Positions 1 to 7,442 of a DNA stretch of 25,311 bases are shown here, in pieces. The position numbers were made by a program, and so were the translations under genes. Location of the stretch: positions 1-25,311 of IMG/VR virus record IMGVR_UViG_3300021425_000177; one strand, written 5' to 3'. This DNA is from a virus. The notes under the pieces are model-generated. The model was given only the letters and a program-made list of their open reading frames with translations, did no database searches and had not been told where the DNA came from. Every line of letters starts with the position of its first letter. Position 1 is the stretch's first letter.

Positions 1-206
1 ATGATCTCGCCTTTCTCTGCCGCTTGTTGTCCAGCCTTGAGTCCAGCTTCTAAACCTCTGCGCTCTTGTATACCCGCACCGATATCAAACGCAAGTCCGC
101 CGACCTGTTCAGCCAAGCCAGAGAGAGCCTGCAAGCGTTTAGCCTGAGACGTATCTACACCTGTAGGCGTAAACCTGCCGTAGTAATCAATGCGCTTCTG
201 AGCCAT
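1..206 (-). CDS. Internal virion protein, T7 gp15-like (partial, runs off left edge)
   Basis: The frame opens with ATG at 206 and stays open to the window edge, giving about 68 N-terminal residues (MAQKRIDYYGRFTPTGVDTS and onward). The start YYGRFTPTGVD followed by an Ala/Gly/Gln-rich helical stretch resembles the N-terminus of podovirus internal virion (ejection) proteins of the gp15 type. These sit inside the capsid around the portal and are ejected to span the cell envelope. The gene starts two bases after the stop of the gp14-like gene, which fits the usual gp14-gp15-gp16 order. The bulk of the gene is outside the window, so the family call rests on a short segment and on context. Confidence 0.6.
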   Translation of the reverse strand, partial: MAQKRIDYYGRFTPTGVDTSQAKRLQALSGLAEQVGGLAFDIGAGIQERRGLEAGLKAGQQAAEKGEI

Positions 207-208
207 TC

Positions 209-652
209 TTAATCGCCTTCACCTGTTGGCTTGCTTGACGTACTACCCAAGCCTGCAATCTGCCCTGCGCCACTTAACAATGTGCTTGCCGCGCCAATGT
301 ATGCCGTTTGTTTTGCCGCCCTAGCCTGACGCTCTAATGACGCCCTTCGTAGGCGTTCTGATAGGTCAATAGTCATCTCGCTAAGACCCACTTGCTTCGC
401 GCTTTCCAATGCCAGACTTGCTGGCGTACCTTCCCCAGATATTCCTGCTGTTGAGAGTGCCGCGACGTTAGCCGCCAGCGCCCGGTTTAGCTCCTGACGA
501 CGTGCTAACTCTTGGCTTTGCGCCGCAAACTCTTCCTGCTTTGCTTGCTCTTTAAGCTGTTGCGCTTGCGCTTTGCCAGCCTGCACTTGCCCATACACAG
601 ACGTCAGCGTTCCTGCCGCACTCAAGGCTACTGCCGTTATTACCCAACTCAT
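209..652 (-). CDS. Internal virion protein, T7 gp14-like
   Basis: A 147-aa protein with a hydrophobic, Ala-rich N-terminus (about residues 4-20), a Gln/Ala/Glu-rich helical middle (about 24-62) and a Gly/Ala-rich hydrophobic C-terminal segment (about 118-136). This layout is typical of small podovirus ejection proteins such as T7 gp14, which forms the outer-membrane part of the DNA ejection channel. The ATG overlaps the stop of the upstream cupin-like gene (ATGA at 649-652), so the two are probably translationally coupled. The next gene downstream looks gp15-like, which supports the order. No catalytic motif is visible. The call rests on composition, size and position. Confidence 0.65.
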   Translation of the reverse strand: MSWVITAVALSAAGTLTSVYGQVQAGKAQAQQLKEQAKQEEFAAQSQELARRQELNRALAANVAALSTAGISGEGTPASLALESAKQVGLSEMTIDLSERLRRASLERQARAAKQTAYIGAASTLLSGAGQIAGLGSTSSKPTGEGD

Positions 653-1020
653 TGTTCAGTCTCCAATATCTGCTCGGCAATCTTCTCGGGATTGGTTTCA
701 TCGGTTGGATGATAAGTAGTCCATACCGTATCTGTTACTGCGTAGATAACACGCTTCATGCCGGGCCTAGTCTGTCCTGTATACGGTGCAACAATATGTT
801 CTTTGCCTTCATGCGTCACTGCGTAGCACTCGCCTTGTGAGACCGTGAATATATGGTTGGTTTTATGTAGTGCGCCGACCAAACAAACACCCGCAGGGAT
901 GAACAACTCACGCGCATATAGACCGTCAGCAAAGTGATCTGTCACAACCGTCTCAGCTTGAGGCATCTGAAGCATCAAGTCCTGCGCTTTGAAGATTTCA
1001 TCTTGTAGGGCAAGGTTCAT
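649..1020 (-). CDS. Cupin-like small phage protein
   Basis: A 123-aa protein whose centre (about residues 35-110) reads as successive short beta strands: an ARELFIPAGVCLVGALHKT stretch, then GECYAVTHEGKEHIVAPYTGQ and KRVIYAVTDTVWTTYHPTD. The pattern of H-x(n)-G, a turn, then a terminal H in VWTTYHPTDE is that of a single-domain cupin or RmlC-like jelly roll. I recall similar proteins in podovirus and other phage structural blocks between tail and internal virion genes. Their job is not established; fibre assembly or a minor virion part are possibilities. The start overlaps the nozzle gene's stop as TAATG, which implies coupling. Confidence 0.6.
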   Translation of the reverse strand: MNLALQDEIFKAQDLMLQMPQAETVVTDHFADGLYARELFIPAGVCLVGALHKTNHIFTVSQGECYAVTHEGKEHIVAPYTGQTRPGMKRVIYAVTDTVWTTYHPTDETNPEKIAEQILETEQ

Positions 1021-3560
1021 TAGTTGCCTTCGACCTCGTATTCAATCATCTGTATGTGCATGGGCGTAGGATCAGGACACGTAATCGTCGGTATGACCTC
1101 TCTACCCCAGCCGTTAATGTCGTAAACATCCTCTATTATGCCACTTGTGGGAACAATAGACTCGTTAGTTAGTGGTGACGTGATGCCTGCCTCGCCAAAC
1201 GAGCGAATAGGTACAGGGATACCGTCGATATAGATACCAGAAGACTCGTAGACACGTACGTTCATGCGTACGATTTTCTTCAGCCGCATCTGGTTCTGAC
1301 CTGATCCGATGTTTGTGTTCAGTGGCATCGGTTTAATCGTAGGGACAAACGGCAAGCCAACCTCATACGTGGTTAGCGAGTATTGTTCACTAGCATCAAG
1401 CGTGATTTGCCCACTAGCTACCGTGTAAGACGACAGCACATAGCCCTCGTTCTTGTCCAAATAGCCTTCTCGTGTAATCGCTTTAACCGATTCACCGTCC
1501 AAATGATCCAGCCCGTCAATGACACCAGCGATTTGAGTGCTTTTTATCGAGCAATCCATGAGATAGGTGAAGTCCCAGCGCTCAATAAATAGCTTTGCCA
1601 CGCTGTTTACAGTGCGCTCTACCGTCATAAACAGTTGATCATCTACAACGCAAACGCTCTTGATGTCGCCACTCGTACTCCAGCTAGTGAAGCCATTGAT
1701 GTCTTGGCTTCTCAGGGTGTTCAAGATGCTCGCTGTGCCGTCATTGTTTACGATGAACAGCCAATTAGCGTCGTCACTTGCAGTGCCCGCTAGGAGCGCC
1801 ATATCGACCGGCTGGTTGATCAAATGTGAGGCCAGTACCGACCTATCGTCTGTGGTGTAAGCGTCCTCGTTGAACGAATACAGGAAGCTCAGGAGCGACT
1901 TGCCATGACGATCTACAAATATGGTCGAGCCATCCACATCTTGGACCTCAACATTGTTCGCGCCGTGTGAAGTCTGTGGCTGAATGTTGATACTAGACGG
2001 GGTGACGGGCCTGCTCGTTACAGCAAACTCCGCGCCAGACGTAAATATTTGCAAGTTACGACCGGGGTACACGTCAACAATGTCATTGAGCTTGCGTGAA
2101 GAGATAGTGGCAAAGATCGCCTCATCGTCATCGCCGTCATCAATGTCAAAGTCAAAGAATGCGCCCGTCTTGGACATGAAGATCGACTGAGGCTTAGACC
2201 TAGTGCCACCAAGCACCAATCGGCCTTCATAGAAACACGCGCTGATAGGATATCCACGGGTAGCAGACCAAACATCCTCTTTTCTGGGCGTACCGTTGGC
2301 GGTCTTTACAAACGAAACCGTATTGGTTGCATCGCCTTCAGTGAAATAACCAGAAAACAACTCGAAGTTTTTTGTCGATTCGCCTGATATTGTGATCGTG
2401 TACGTTAACGCACCTGTTCTTGCTACGGCCACACCCGTCTCACCAAAGACTGGCATCTCTTGCAGATTCTTTTGAATGTTGAAAACAGTTGAGGCTTGCT
2501 CATCTGCCGTACCGTCACCCGCGAATGTAATGTTCTTAGACTGGATTGACTCGATATCGACTTGGAATCTATCGCCTTTTGCCAAGCTACTACCGCCCAG
2601 CGTCAGCACTTGCACATCATCCACGGGGGTTGGGCTTTGATCGTCGTCAAAATCGTACTGAGGGACATTAGTAAACGGTATATTGTCAAGAAACCAATCA
2701 GCATCCGCACCAAGATTTACCAAACGCATAGGCTCGAAGTTACCGAATATCAGCATGACGTTCTCGATCTGCGCTGTCCGCACACTTGATACGTCAACAG
2801 TCGAATCATACGTGGGTCTAATGTCTGCAACTCGCGTGGTCAGAATGGTTAGTCCTACAAGCTGAGAGCGGAAGATAGCGATATTGTCCCGCGTAAACTC
2901 GATCAGGTAATGACGATCATCTTCAACACTGAAGTCTTCTAGTTTGCAATCACTATCAGCGCCAGTTTCTTGCTTTAAATTGAATACAGCCAAACTGAGT
3001 GTTGCCGCTCCTAAATCAGTCGTACCAATACGAACCAACCGCCAGTAACGAGCATAAATGCCGATTTTGATTCGGAAGTTTTGCGGATTCGTGCCAATCA
3101 AGGGAACGTCAGCCGCATCGGTATACGTTACATCATCCGACGAATACTGAATCTTAAACTCATCTGAGGTGCCAGCCGATAAGCTGATCTGTCGAACATC
3201 AATAAATTCGATATCAGCTATGTTGGTTGCGCCTTTATCAGCCTTGACTACGACATATTCGTTAGTCGTTCCGATGCCCACTGTGGTTGAAGTTGTTGGC
3301 GTATCTGCTGGACCGTAAAGAACGGACGCTGTGCCGCCATTTGGCATGGTTCCTGTATATGGGAACGTGGTTAAAGCGCGTGTAGTCTGCGCGATGAACT
3401 CAGTGCCCGGACGACGACGCATCCCACCTTGAGGGACGATCACAACATTACTAGCTGTCTCAGCCGCCTGATAATACTGGTTGATATCAATACGGCCCTT
3501 CAGCAGTGGCGATAGTTCACCGCTTACAAAGCTCGACTGTATATAGCGAGTCTTAGCCAT
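1020..3560 (-). CDS. Tail nozzle protein, T7 gp12 (tail tubular protein B)-like
   Basis: An 846-aa protein, the largest in the window. Its N-terminus has SFVSGELSPLLKGRIDINQY (10-29) followed by a GGMRRRPGTEFIA stretch (about 45-57), a signature I associate with podovirus nozzle proteins that form the distal tail tube and act as a DNA gate. The rest is beta-rich, as expected of the beta-propeller-like gp12 fold. Residues about 75-195 look inserted: they include DEFKIQYSSDD (133-143) and ARYWRLVRIGT (170-180), reminiscent of F5/8 type C carbohydrate-binding domains. The gene follows the decoration-like gene with a TGATG overlap and no obvious own Shine-Dalgarno, so coupling is likely. Confidence 0.82.
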   Translation of the reverse strand: MAKTRYIQSSFVSGELSPLLKGRIDINQYYQAAETASNVVIVPQGGMRRRPGTEFIAQTTRALTTFPYTGTMPNGGTASVLYGPADTPTTSTTVGIGTTNEYVVVKADKGATNIADIEFIDVRQISLSAGTSDEFKIQYSSDDVTYTDAADVPLIGTNPQNFRIKIGIYARYWRLVRIGTTDLGAATLSLAVFNLKQETGADSDCKLEDFSVEDDRHYLIEFTRDNIAIFRSQLVGLTILTTRVADIRPTYDSTVDVSSVRTAQIENVMLIFGNFEPMRLVNLGADADWFLDNIPFTNVPQYDFDDDQSPTPVDDVQVLTLGGSSLAKGDRFQVDIESIQSKNITFAGDGTADEQASTVFNIQKNLQEMPVFGETGVAVARTGALTYTITISGESTKNFELFSGYFTEGDATNTVSFVKTANGTPRKEDVWSATRGYPISACFYEGRLVLGGTRSKPQSIFMSKTGAFFDFDIDDGDDDEAIFATISSRKLNDIVDVYPGRNLQIFTSGAEFAVTSRPVTPSSINIQPQTSHGANNVEVQDVDGSTIFVDRHGKSLLSFLYSFNEDAYTTDDRSVLASHLINQPVDMALLAGTASDDANWLFIVNNDGTASILNTLRSQDINGFTSWSTSGDIKSVCVVDDQLFMTVERTVNSVAKLFIERWDFTYLMDCSIKSTQIAGVIDGLDHLDGESVKAITREGYLDKNEGYVLSSYTVASGQITLDASEQYSLTTYEVGLPFVPTIKPMPLNTNIGSGQNQMRLKKIVRMNVRVYESSGIYIDGIPVPIRSFGEAGITSPLTNESIVPTSGIIEDVYDINGWGREVIPTITCPDPTPMHIQMIEYEVEGN

Positions 3561-4261
3561 CAGAATTTAATCACCGAAATCTGTATTGCATTTGTTGCCG
3601 GTGCAAATGCTGTTGCCGCACTGGCTTCCATCCACGCATCAACGTCAGTCGTTGCATAGTTGGCTTGAATATATTGGCCTGCCGCAAGCGTAAGAGACGC
3701 AGAAACACCCACACTAAGATATGACCCATTCTCTTTAATGGTCGATCGAACAGATTTAGCACCTGTATCAGTGCCATTGATCGTGGGCCAGAAGTAAAAC
3801 GTCTTAGCTGATGCGCTGTTACTTAATAGCTGAATGTTACCTGCAATCAAATACGTGCCAGCCTCAGAAAACTCAATCTTCGTGTTGTCTGACTCATTTA
3901 GTTGTATGCCGCTAGTCGCATTCACAGTGAAATTGAACGGCACTTGGTAAGCAGTATTTGGGTTTGTAGCTACGACATCCACATTAGAGCCAAAGATATT
4001 GCTACCAATGCCTGTAGCGGCCACCAGATCCTCTCTGACGACCGTTACAGTCCTAATGCCTACCACAGTAACGCGACACATAAACGTCGTTACAGAGGCT
4101 TTCACGAGGATGTAGTCGTTTACATTGACCGATGAATAGGCGCGATTGAAGTAACCAGTGCCCATGACGACATCCCATGTGTCATCAGTTTGGTATGTCC
4201 ACCAAGATGGTGCCGGAGTAGTTCCCCCGTGACGACTGAATGACTCAAAATCAAAAGCCAT
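3560..4261 (-). CDS. Virion decoration/fibre-like protein with C-terminal C1q-like jelly roll
   Basis: A 233-aa protein with two parts. Residues 1-75 (MAFDFESFSRHGG, then a GTGYFNRAYSSVNVNDYILV segment) match, by eye, the whole 85-aa product encoded at 4865-5122; both share MAFD-x4-SR-x-GG, then GxxYF and VNDxIxV. Residues about 105-233 contain an EFSEAGTYLIAGNIQLLSNS stretch and SLTLAAGQYIQANYATTD. That is the strand-turn pattern of C1q/TNF-like jelly rolls found on phage fibres and decoration proteins, which trimerise and often bind glycans. Its start overlaps the tail-tube gene's stop (TAATG). The virion role is inferred from position and domains. Confidence 0.6.
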   Translation of the reverse strand: MAFDFESFSRHGGTTPAPSWWTYQTDDTWDVVMGTGYFNRAYSSVNVNDYILVKASVTTFMCRVTVVGIRTVTVVREDLVAATGIGSNIFGSNVDVVATNPNTAYQVPFNFTVNATSGIQLNESDNTKIEFSEAGTYLIAGNIQLLSNSASAKTFYFWPTINGTDTGAKSVRSTIKENGSYLSVGVSASLTLAAGQYIQANYATTDVDAWMEASAATAFAPATNAIQISVIKF

Positions 4262-4821
4262 TAGAACCTCACATTAGTGAACGGGTTGCTTCGTAGTTGC
4301 TCCGTTGGGTACTGCTGAGAGTCCGTGAATCGCGCCATACGGGACGCATTCACATAGGCCGCAGCCATCTCACCTCGTGCCGCAGAGCTGTCTCTAATGC
4401 TCGCCGCGAAGTCCATAGCCAATGCGTATTCGATCATCTTTGCGAAGTACACGGGCCACTCATCTTCTGTGACGTTTGCAATGTAGTCAGCGTATAGGGC
4501 TTGGGTAGAGTTACTGTATACCTTGTCACCATATATCTGATAGTTGGAATCAGGGGTGACAGTGATCAAGAACAGCAGGTCAGTGGGTAGCTGGTAGATG
4601 CTTCTCCAGCCATTGGGGTCAACCGGGGTATCCGTCAACAGAGATATCTGTGCCTTCTTACGTGCAAAGCCCCAACGATGCTTGGTCAGCTCGTTTTGAA
4701 CGATGTTGTCGTAGAGATTGTTTGCGACAGTCTCGCGCCGTGATCCGCCAGTAAGTGCGTTAATCGGAGTATCCCCGATCAGAATAAGCGCATTGCTAAT
4801 TAAGTCGATCTTACTCGCCAT
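4261..4821 (-). CDS. Tail tubular protein A, T7 gp11-like adaptor
   Basis: A 186-aa, mostly helical protein starting MASKIDLISNALILIGDTPI, with RRETVANNLYDNIVQNELTK further in and a C-terminal region rich in ARGEMAAAYV-type helices. This is the usual layout and length of the podovirus gp11-type adaptor, which links portal to nozzle. The Shine-Dalgarno AGGTGAG lies just before ATG 4821. The gene sits between two decoration-like genes and upstream of the gp12-like nozzle gene, the standard partner. A terminator-like hairpin lies just upstream (4842-4857). Confidence 0.82.
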   Translation of the reverse strand: MASKIDLISNALILIGDTPINALTGGSRRETVANNLYDNIVQNELTKHRWGFARKKAQISLLTDTPVDPNGWRSIYQLPTDLLFLITVTPDSNYQIYGDKVYSNSTQALYADYIANVTEDEWPVYFAKMIEYALAMDFAASIRDSSAARGEMAAAYVNASRMARFTDSQQYPTEQLRSNPFTNVRF

Positions 4822-4841
4822 AACTCACCTGAAAATAGAAT

Positions 4842-4857
4842 GGCCCCCGAAGGGGCC
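4842..4857 (-). terminator. GC-rich UUCG hairpin between decoration and tail-tube genes
   Basis: Read leftward, GGCCCC-TTCG-GGGGCC forms a perfect six-pair stem with the stable UUCG tetraloop, followed by ATTCTATTTTC. The following run is T-rich but broken, so it may be a weak or partial intrinsic terminator. It would reduce transcription past the highly expressed capsid genes, or stabilise their 3' end. Confidence 0.6.
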
Positions 4858-4864
4858 GAGGAAC

Positions 4865-5122
4865 TTAGCTGTCGCCGAGTGCAGTTCCGGAAGCACAGTC
4901 GATTGTGGTGCCGTTGTTAGTCTTCACAAAAGTGATAGTAACAGCCGCCGCATCCGAGTCGCTTACGAAAATGATGTCGTTGACTTCGAGTTCGTTGATT
5001 GCTGGCAGGAAGTAATCCGAGCCAGTAACAGTAGCGATTGAATCAGGTGACGCGTAAGCGTAAACCTTCTGAGAATCGCCCATACCGCCAATGCGAGAGA
5101 GCTTAGTGTAATCAAATGCCAT
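4865..5122 (-). CDS. Small head decoration-like protein (MAFD family)
   Basis: An 85-aa protein, MAFDYTKLSRIGGMGDSQKV at the start, then a YASPDSIATVTGSDYFLPA segment and ELEVNDIIFVSDSDAAAV. Small beta-rich proteins of this pattern commonly lie directly after the major capsid gene in phage genomes and are thought to bind the head surface; that role is inference here. It has a good Shine-Dalgarno (AAGGAG) before ATG 5122 and follows the capsid gene by 13 bases. The N-terminal domain of the gene at 3560-4261 repeats its pattern, so the two look like paralogues. A hairpin follows its stop, so capsid plus this gene may form one highly expressed unit. Confidence 0.6.
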   Translation of the reverse strand: MAFDYTKLSRIGGMGDSQKVYAYASPDSIATVTGSDYFLPAINELEVNDIIFVSDSDAAAVTITFVKTNNGTTIDCASGTALGDS

Positions 5123-5135
5123 GACTTAGTTCTCC

Positions 5136-5969
5136 TTACGCAGTCTTGTCGTATTGAACTTTAACGAGACCACCCTCATCACGTACAACAGAGCCAGCCT
5201 TCAACATACCGTTTGAAAGCCAAGCTGTACGCTCGGGAATCCAGTTAATTTCGGTCTTCATGTCGATGCCGATAGCAAGGCCAACAGCCGGACGCTGGAA
5301 GAACCAAGAGTCAACAACATTCGCCGCTTCAGTCAAACCACCCTCAGTACGAGTTTCGATCACCATGAACTGGAAACCAACAAGTGTGTTGACTTCGCCA
5401 GATACGAGTGCCTTGATGTTTTGATAGTCGCTAGAAGTTGCCTTCTCGTCGTTCAACAATCCGCCCAAACCGCCTGCTTCGATAACAGCAAACAACTCAG
5501 AAGATGGAACGCCTTGATCGCGAAGCTCAACCTGAGCGTCGATAACCTTAGCCATTGTCAAGTTGGTGCCACCAGCCGCAACTGTAGTAGTTAGCGGAGT
5601 AGAGGCATCCATCGCGTCAATGACAAGCTGGTCACAACGACGGCCAAGAGCGCCAGCGATAGTGTTCGCAAGCTCTTGCTTCTCGTCAAAGTTTACTTCC
5701 TGCTGGTCAAAGATGTCGGTGTACTCAGGTGCGTTCCAGTTTGCGAGAGTCGCATTCTTGAACTCGTGAGTCACGTCCATTGGAGTGACGAGATCAGAAG
5801 TAGATTTTTGGTTAGCCAAGCCCTTACCCATACGGCGGAACTTGTAGATGTCGCCCACAACGTTGTTGCGAACTGTAACAGCAGGCTTGAGCACACCCAT
5901 ACCTTGGTATGCCTGTTTCACCATGCTGTCAAACTCTTGTACGGCAACTGCCGAAAGATTCTTTGACAT
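5136..5969 (-). CDS. Major capsid protein
   Basis: A 277-aa protein. The N-terminus (MSKNLSAVAVQEFDSMVKQA) and a central segment reading EFKNATLANWNAPEYTDIFD, then DEKQELANTIAGALGRRCDQ, are of the type found in podovirus HK97-fold coat proteins. An acidic or glycine-rich turn (GGLGGLLNDEKATSSDYQ) precedes a conserved FMVIETRTEGG strand. Position gives the strongest support: directly after a scaffold-like gene and before a decoration-like gene, with an excellent Shine-Dalgarno (AGAGGAG) nine bases before the ATG. It is preceded by a 146-base non-coding gap, the longest in the structural block, which may hold its own expression signals. Confidence 0.82.
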   Translation of the reverse strand: MSKNLSAVAVQEFDSMVKQAYQGMGVLKPAVTVRNNVVGDIYKFRRMGKGLANQKSTSDLVTPMDVTHEFKNATLANWNAPEYTDIFDQQEVNFDEKQELANTIAGALGRRCDQLVIDAMDASTPLTTTVAAGGTNLTMAKVIDAQVELRDQGVPSSELFAVIEAGGLGGLLNDEKATSSDYQNIKALVSGEVNTLVGFQFMVIETRTEGGLTEAANVVDSWFFQRPAVGLAIGIDMKTEINWIPERTAWLSNGMLKAGSVVRDEGGLVKVQYDKTA

Positions 5970-6027
5970 GGTTCAGTCTCCTCTTGTCAAAGTTGATAAC
6001 AATGATTTTGAGGTTTTGGACTGAGTA

Positions 6028-6065
6028 CCCGATAGTCGGTCAGTCTTTCAACCTAAACTATCGGG
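6028..6065 (-). promoter_or_regulatory. Inverted repeat in the leader of the capsid gene
   Basis: The gap 5970-6115 between scaffold and capsid genes contains CCCGATAG at 6028-6035 and CTATCGGG at 6058-6065, an eight-base perfect inverted repeat with a 22-base loop. In the leftward transcript it would form a stem about 60 bases before the capsid start. I find no convincing sigma-70 promoter in the gap. The element could stabilise the capsid message, act as a processing site, or terminate weakly after the scaffold gene. Confidence 0.4.
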
Positions 6066-6115
6066 CCTTAGAAAAGGGGTATCCGATGTCGCGATGATAC
6101 CACTATTTGTTAGTG

Positions 6116-6850
6116 TTAGCCAAACGTCTGCGTGTATGGCTTATCACCACCAAACTCTTTCATCATGCGCTGAATCTTGCGCTCATGGTTGATGTCAACA
6201 GAGCGAAGCAGATTACCGTTATCATCCTTCCTAAACATCTCCGCCTCAATGTCTGCCCACTCAAGTCCACCGGGTTCGATGTGTCCATCAATCGGTAATT
6301 TTGCGGGTGCCGTTGACTTGATCAATGCCTCAATCAGTTGAACAGACTCAGCACTGTTTACAGCGTAGCGAAGCTCTTCGTATGTATCCGAATCGAGATT
6401 GTTCTTCATGTACTGCTCAACAACCTTGATGCGCTCAACAGCATTGTCGCCCAGCTTTGCCATCTCAGCCTCAACAGAGACCTCTTCAATGGCTTGCTCT
6501 TGTGCGGTCAGTAGCTCCCATGCCTGATTCAATGCAGACTGAGACATATTGGTGCTGTTACCAAACTCTACAAGCTCGCCCCACAGTGCATCATCAGACT
6601 CAACGCCATCATAAAGTGCGTATCCGTCCTTTGGTGCGCCAGTGAATCCGCCAAACTTCTTCTCAAGTTCGGTGTATGCCTTCGCTTGCTCCGCGACTGA
6701 CTTGTATTTGTCGGCTTTGTACCACTCGGGCATCTCGCCAACGCCTTTCACATTGTCAGATAAGAAGTATTCACCTTCGCTCAACGTAGGTTCAGCGGCA
6801 TCAACGAGTGATGTCAGGGTATCGTTTGTTTCTACGGCCTGTTCTTCCAT
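6116..6850 (-). CDS. Capsid scaffolding/assembly protein
   Basis: A 244-aa, strongly acidic, helix-rich protein. I start it at ATG 6850 because GGAG lies six bases upstream; another ATG four codons earlier lacks this. Features include a MPEWYKADKYKSVAEQAKAY segment followed by KKFGGFTGAPKDGY, typical of podovirus scaffolds (T7 gp9-like), then a long charged helical region and a basic C-terminus (NHERKIQRMMKEFGG) of the sort that contacts the coat protein. It lies immediately upstream of the major capsid gene. Scaffolds guide procapsid assembly and leave before or during DNA packaging. Confidence 0.8.
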   Translation of the reverse strand: MEEQAVETNDTLTSLVDAAEPTLSEGEYFLSDNVKGVGEMPEWYKADKYKSVAEQAKAYTELEKKFGGFTGAPKDGYALYDGVESDDALWGELVEFGNSTNMSQSALNQAWELLTAQEQAIEEVSVEAEMAKLGDNAVERIKVVEQYMKNNLDSDTYEELRYAVNSAESVQLIEALIKSTAPAKLPIDGHIEPGGLEWADIEAEMFRKDDNGNLLRSVDINHERKIQRMMKEFGGDKPYTQTFG

Positions 6851-6852
6851 GA

Positions 6853-7170
6853 TTATCTCCAAGGATAGTTAATAACAGCCCTCTTGGGGCTTATGGGTTG
6901 GTGCCTGAGACGTATTTCCTCAAGCCTTCGCTTGCCATTTAGCAAAGACAAGTCGTTGATGTCGATCCAGTCAACGTGTTGCCCAGCCTTGTAGCATCGA
7001 AATGCGCGAAACTTATGCAGATACTCGAATTTATCGAACTGATACTGGTCAGCTAGTCCGCCAAGCCAATCCATGTCGAAGCCTACTGCCTTCAAGTGAT
7101 CGGGTTCAGAGCAGACAACCTCGTACTTGGGCTTCGCTTTGCGCGCCCGCTTCTTGGTTTCTTCAGTCAT
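6853..7170 (-). CDS. Hypothetical protein of the head-gene block
   Basis: A 105-aa protein with a very basic N-terminus (KKRARKAKPKYEVV) and a basic C-terminus ending in NYPWR. The middle includes FDMDWLGGLADQYQFDKFEY and CYKAGQHVDWIDINDLSLL. I do not recognise a family. Its start overlaps the Bbp19-like gene's stop (ATGA at 7167-7170), and it ends three bases before the scaffold start, so it belongs to the head-morphogenesis operon. No catalytic motif or membrane segment is visible. Confidence 0.7.
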   Translation of the reverse strand: MTEETKKRARKAKPKYEVVCSEPDHLKAVGFDMDWLGGLADQYQFDKFEYLHKFRAFRCYKAGQHVDWIDINDLSLLNGKRRLEEIRLRHQPISPKRAVINYPWR

Positions 7171-7442
7171 AGTCGTTCAGCTTGTTGTATGTAGTGGATG
7201 ATCATGCGAATCACGCCAGCCTCGCCATTGTGATACGCCGCTTCATACGCGACGTTCTGGCTAGATAAGGCAGTAGCGTTATCAAAGAGGAATCGACGGG
7301 TGAGGTCTTCTAAAACCTTCTGCCCGTCATCGGTATTGAAGCAACGGGCATAGGCTTTCGATAACTCCGCCTGCTTTTCCCTTATTTCTGCCTGTTGTTT
7401 CTTAGCGTCTGGGCCTTGGCCCTCGATGTTTTCCCAGCTCAT
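7167..7442 (-). CDS. Bbp19-like phage protein
   Basis: A 91-aa protein: charged Gln/Lys/Glu helix at residues 10-30, then a YARCFNTDDGQKVLEDLTRR stretch, and a C-terminal part with YEAAYHNGEAGVIRMIIHYI. The pattern F-x-[ST/N]-x2-G-x3-L-x-DL, then a-x-x-x-GEag-vi-R-x-Ii-x-x-I resembles the Bbp19-like family first seen in Bordetella phage BPP-1, which lies beside portal genes. Function unknown. Its ATG overlaps the portal stop (ATGA), so it is coupled to portal translation. Confidence 0.6.
   Translation of the reverse strand: MSWENIEGQGPDAKKQQAEIREKQAELSKAYARCFNTDDGQKVLEDLTRRFLFDNATALSSQNVAYEAAYHNGEAGVIRMIIHYIQQAERL

Noticed and set aside
2018-2275. An 85-codon alternative frame within the tail nozzle gene.
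   Set aside because: Composition is that of a shadow frame (Leu/Ser/Arg-rich), with no motif and no need for it.
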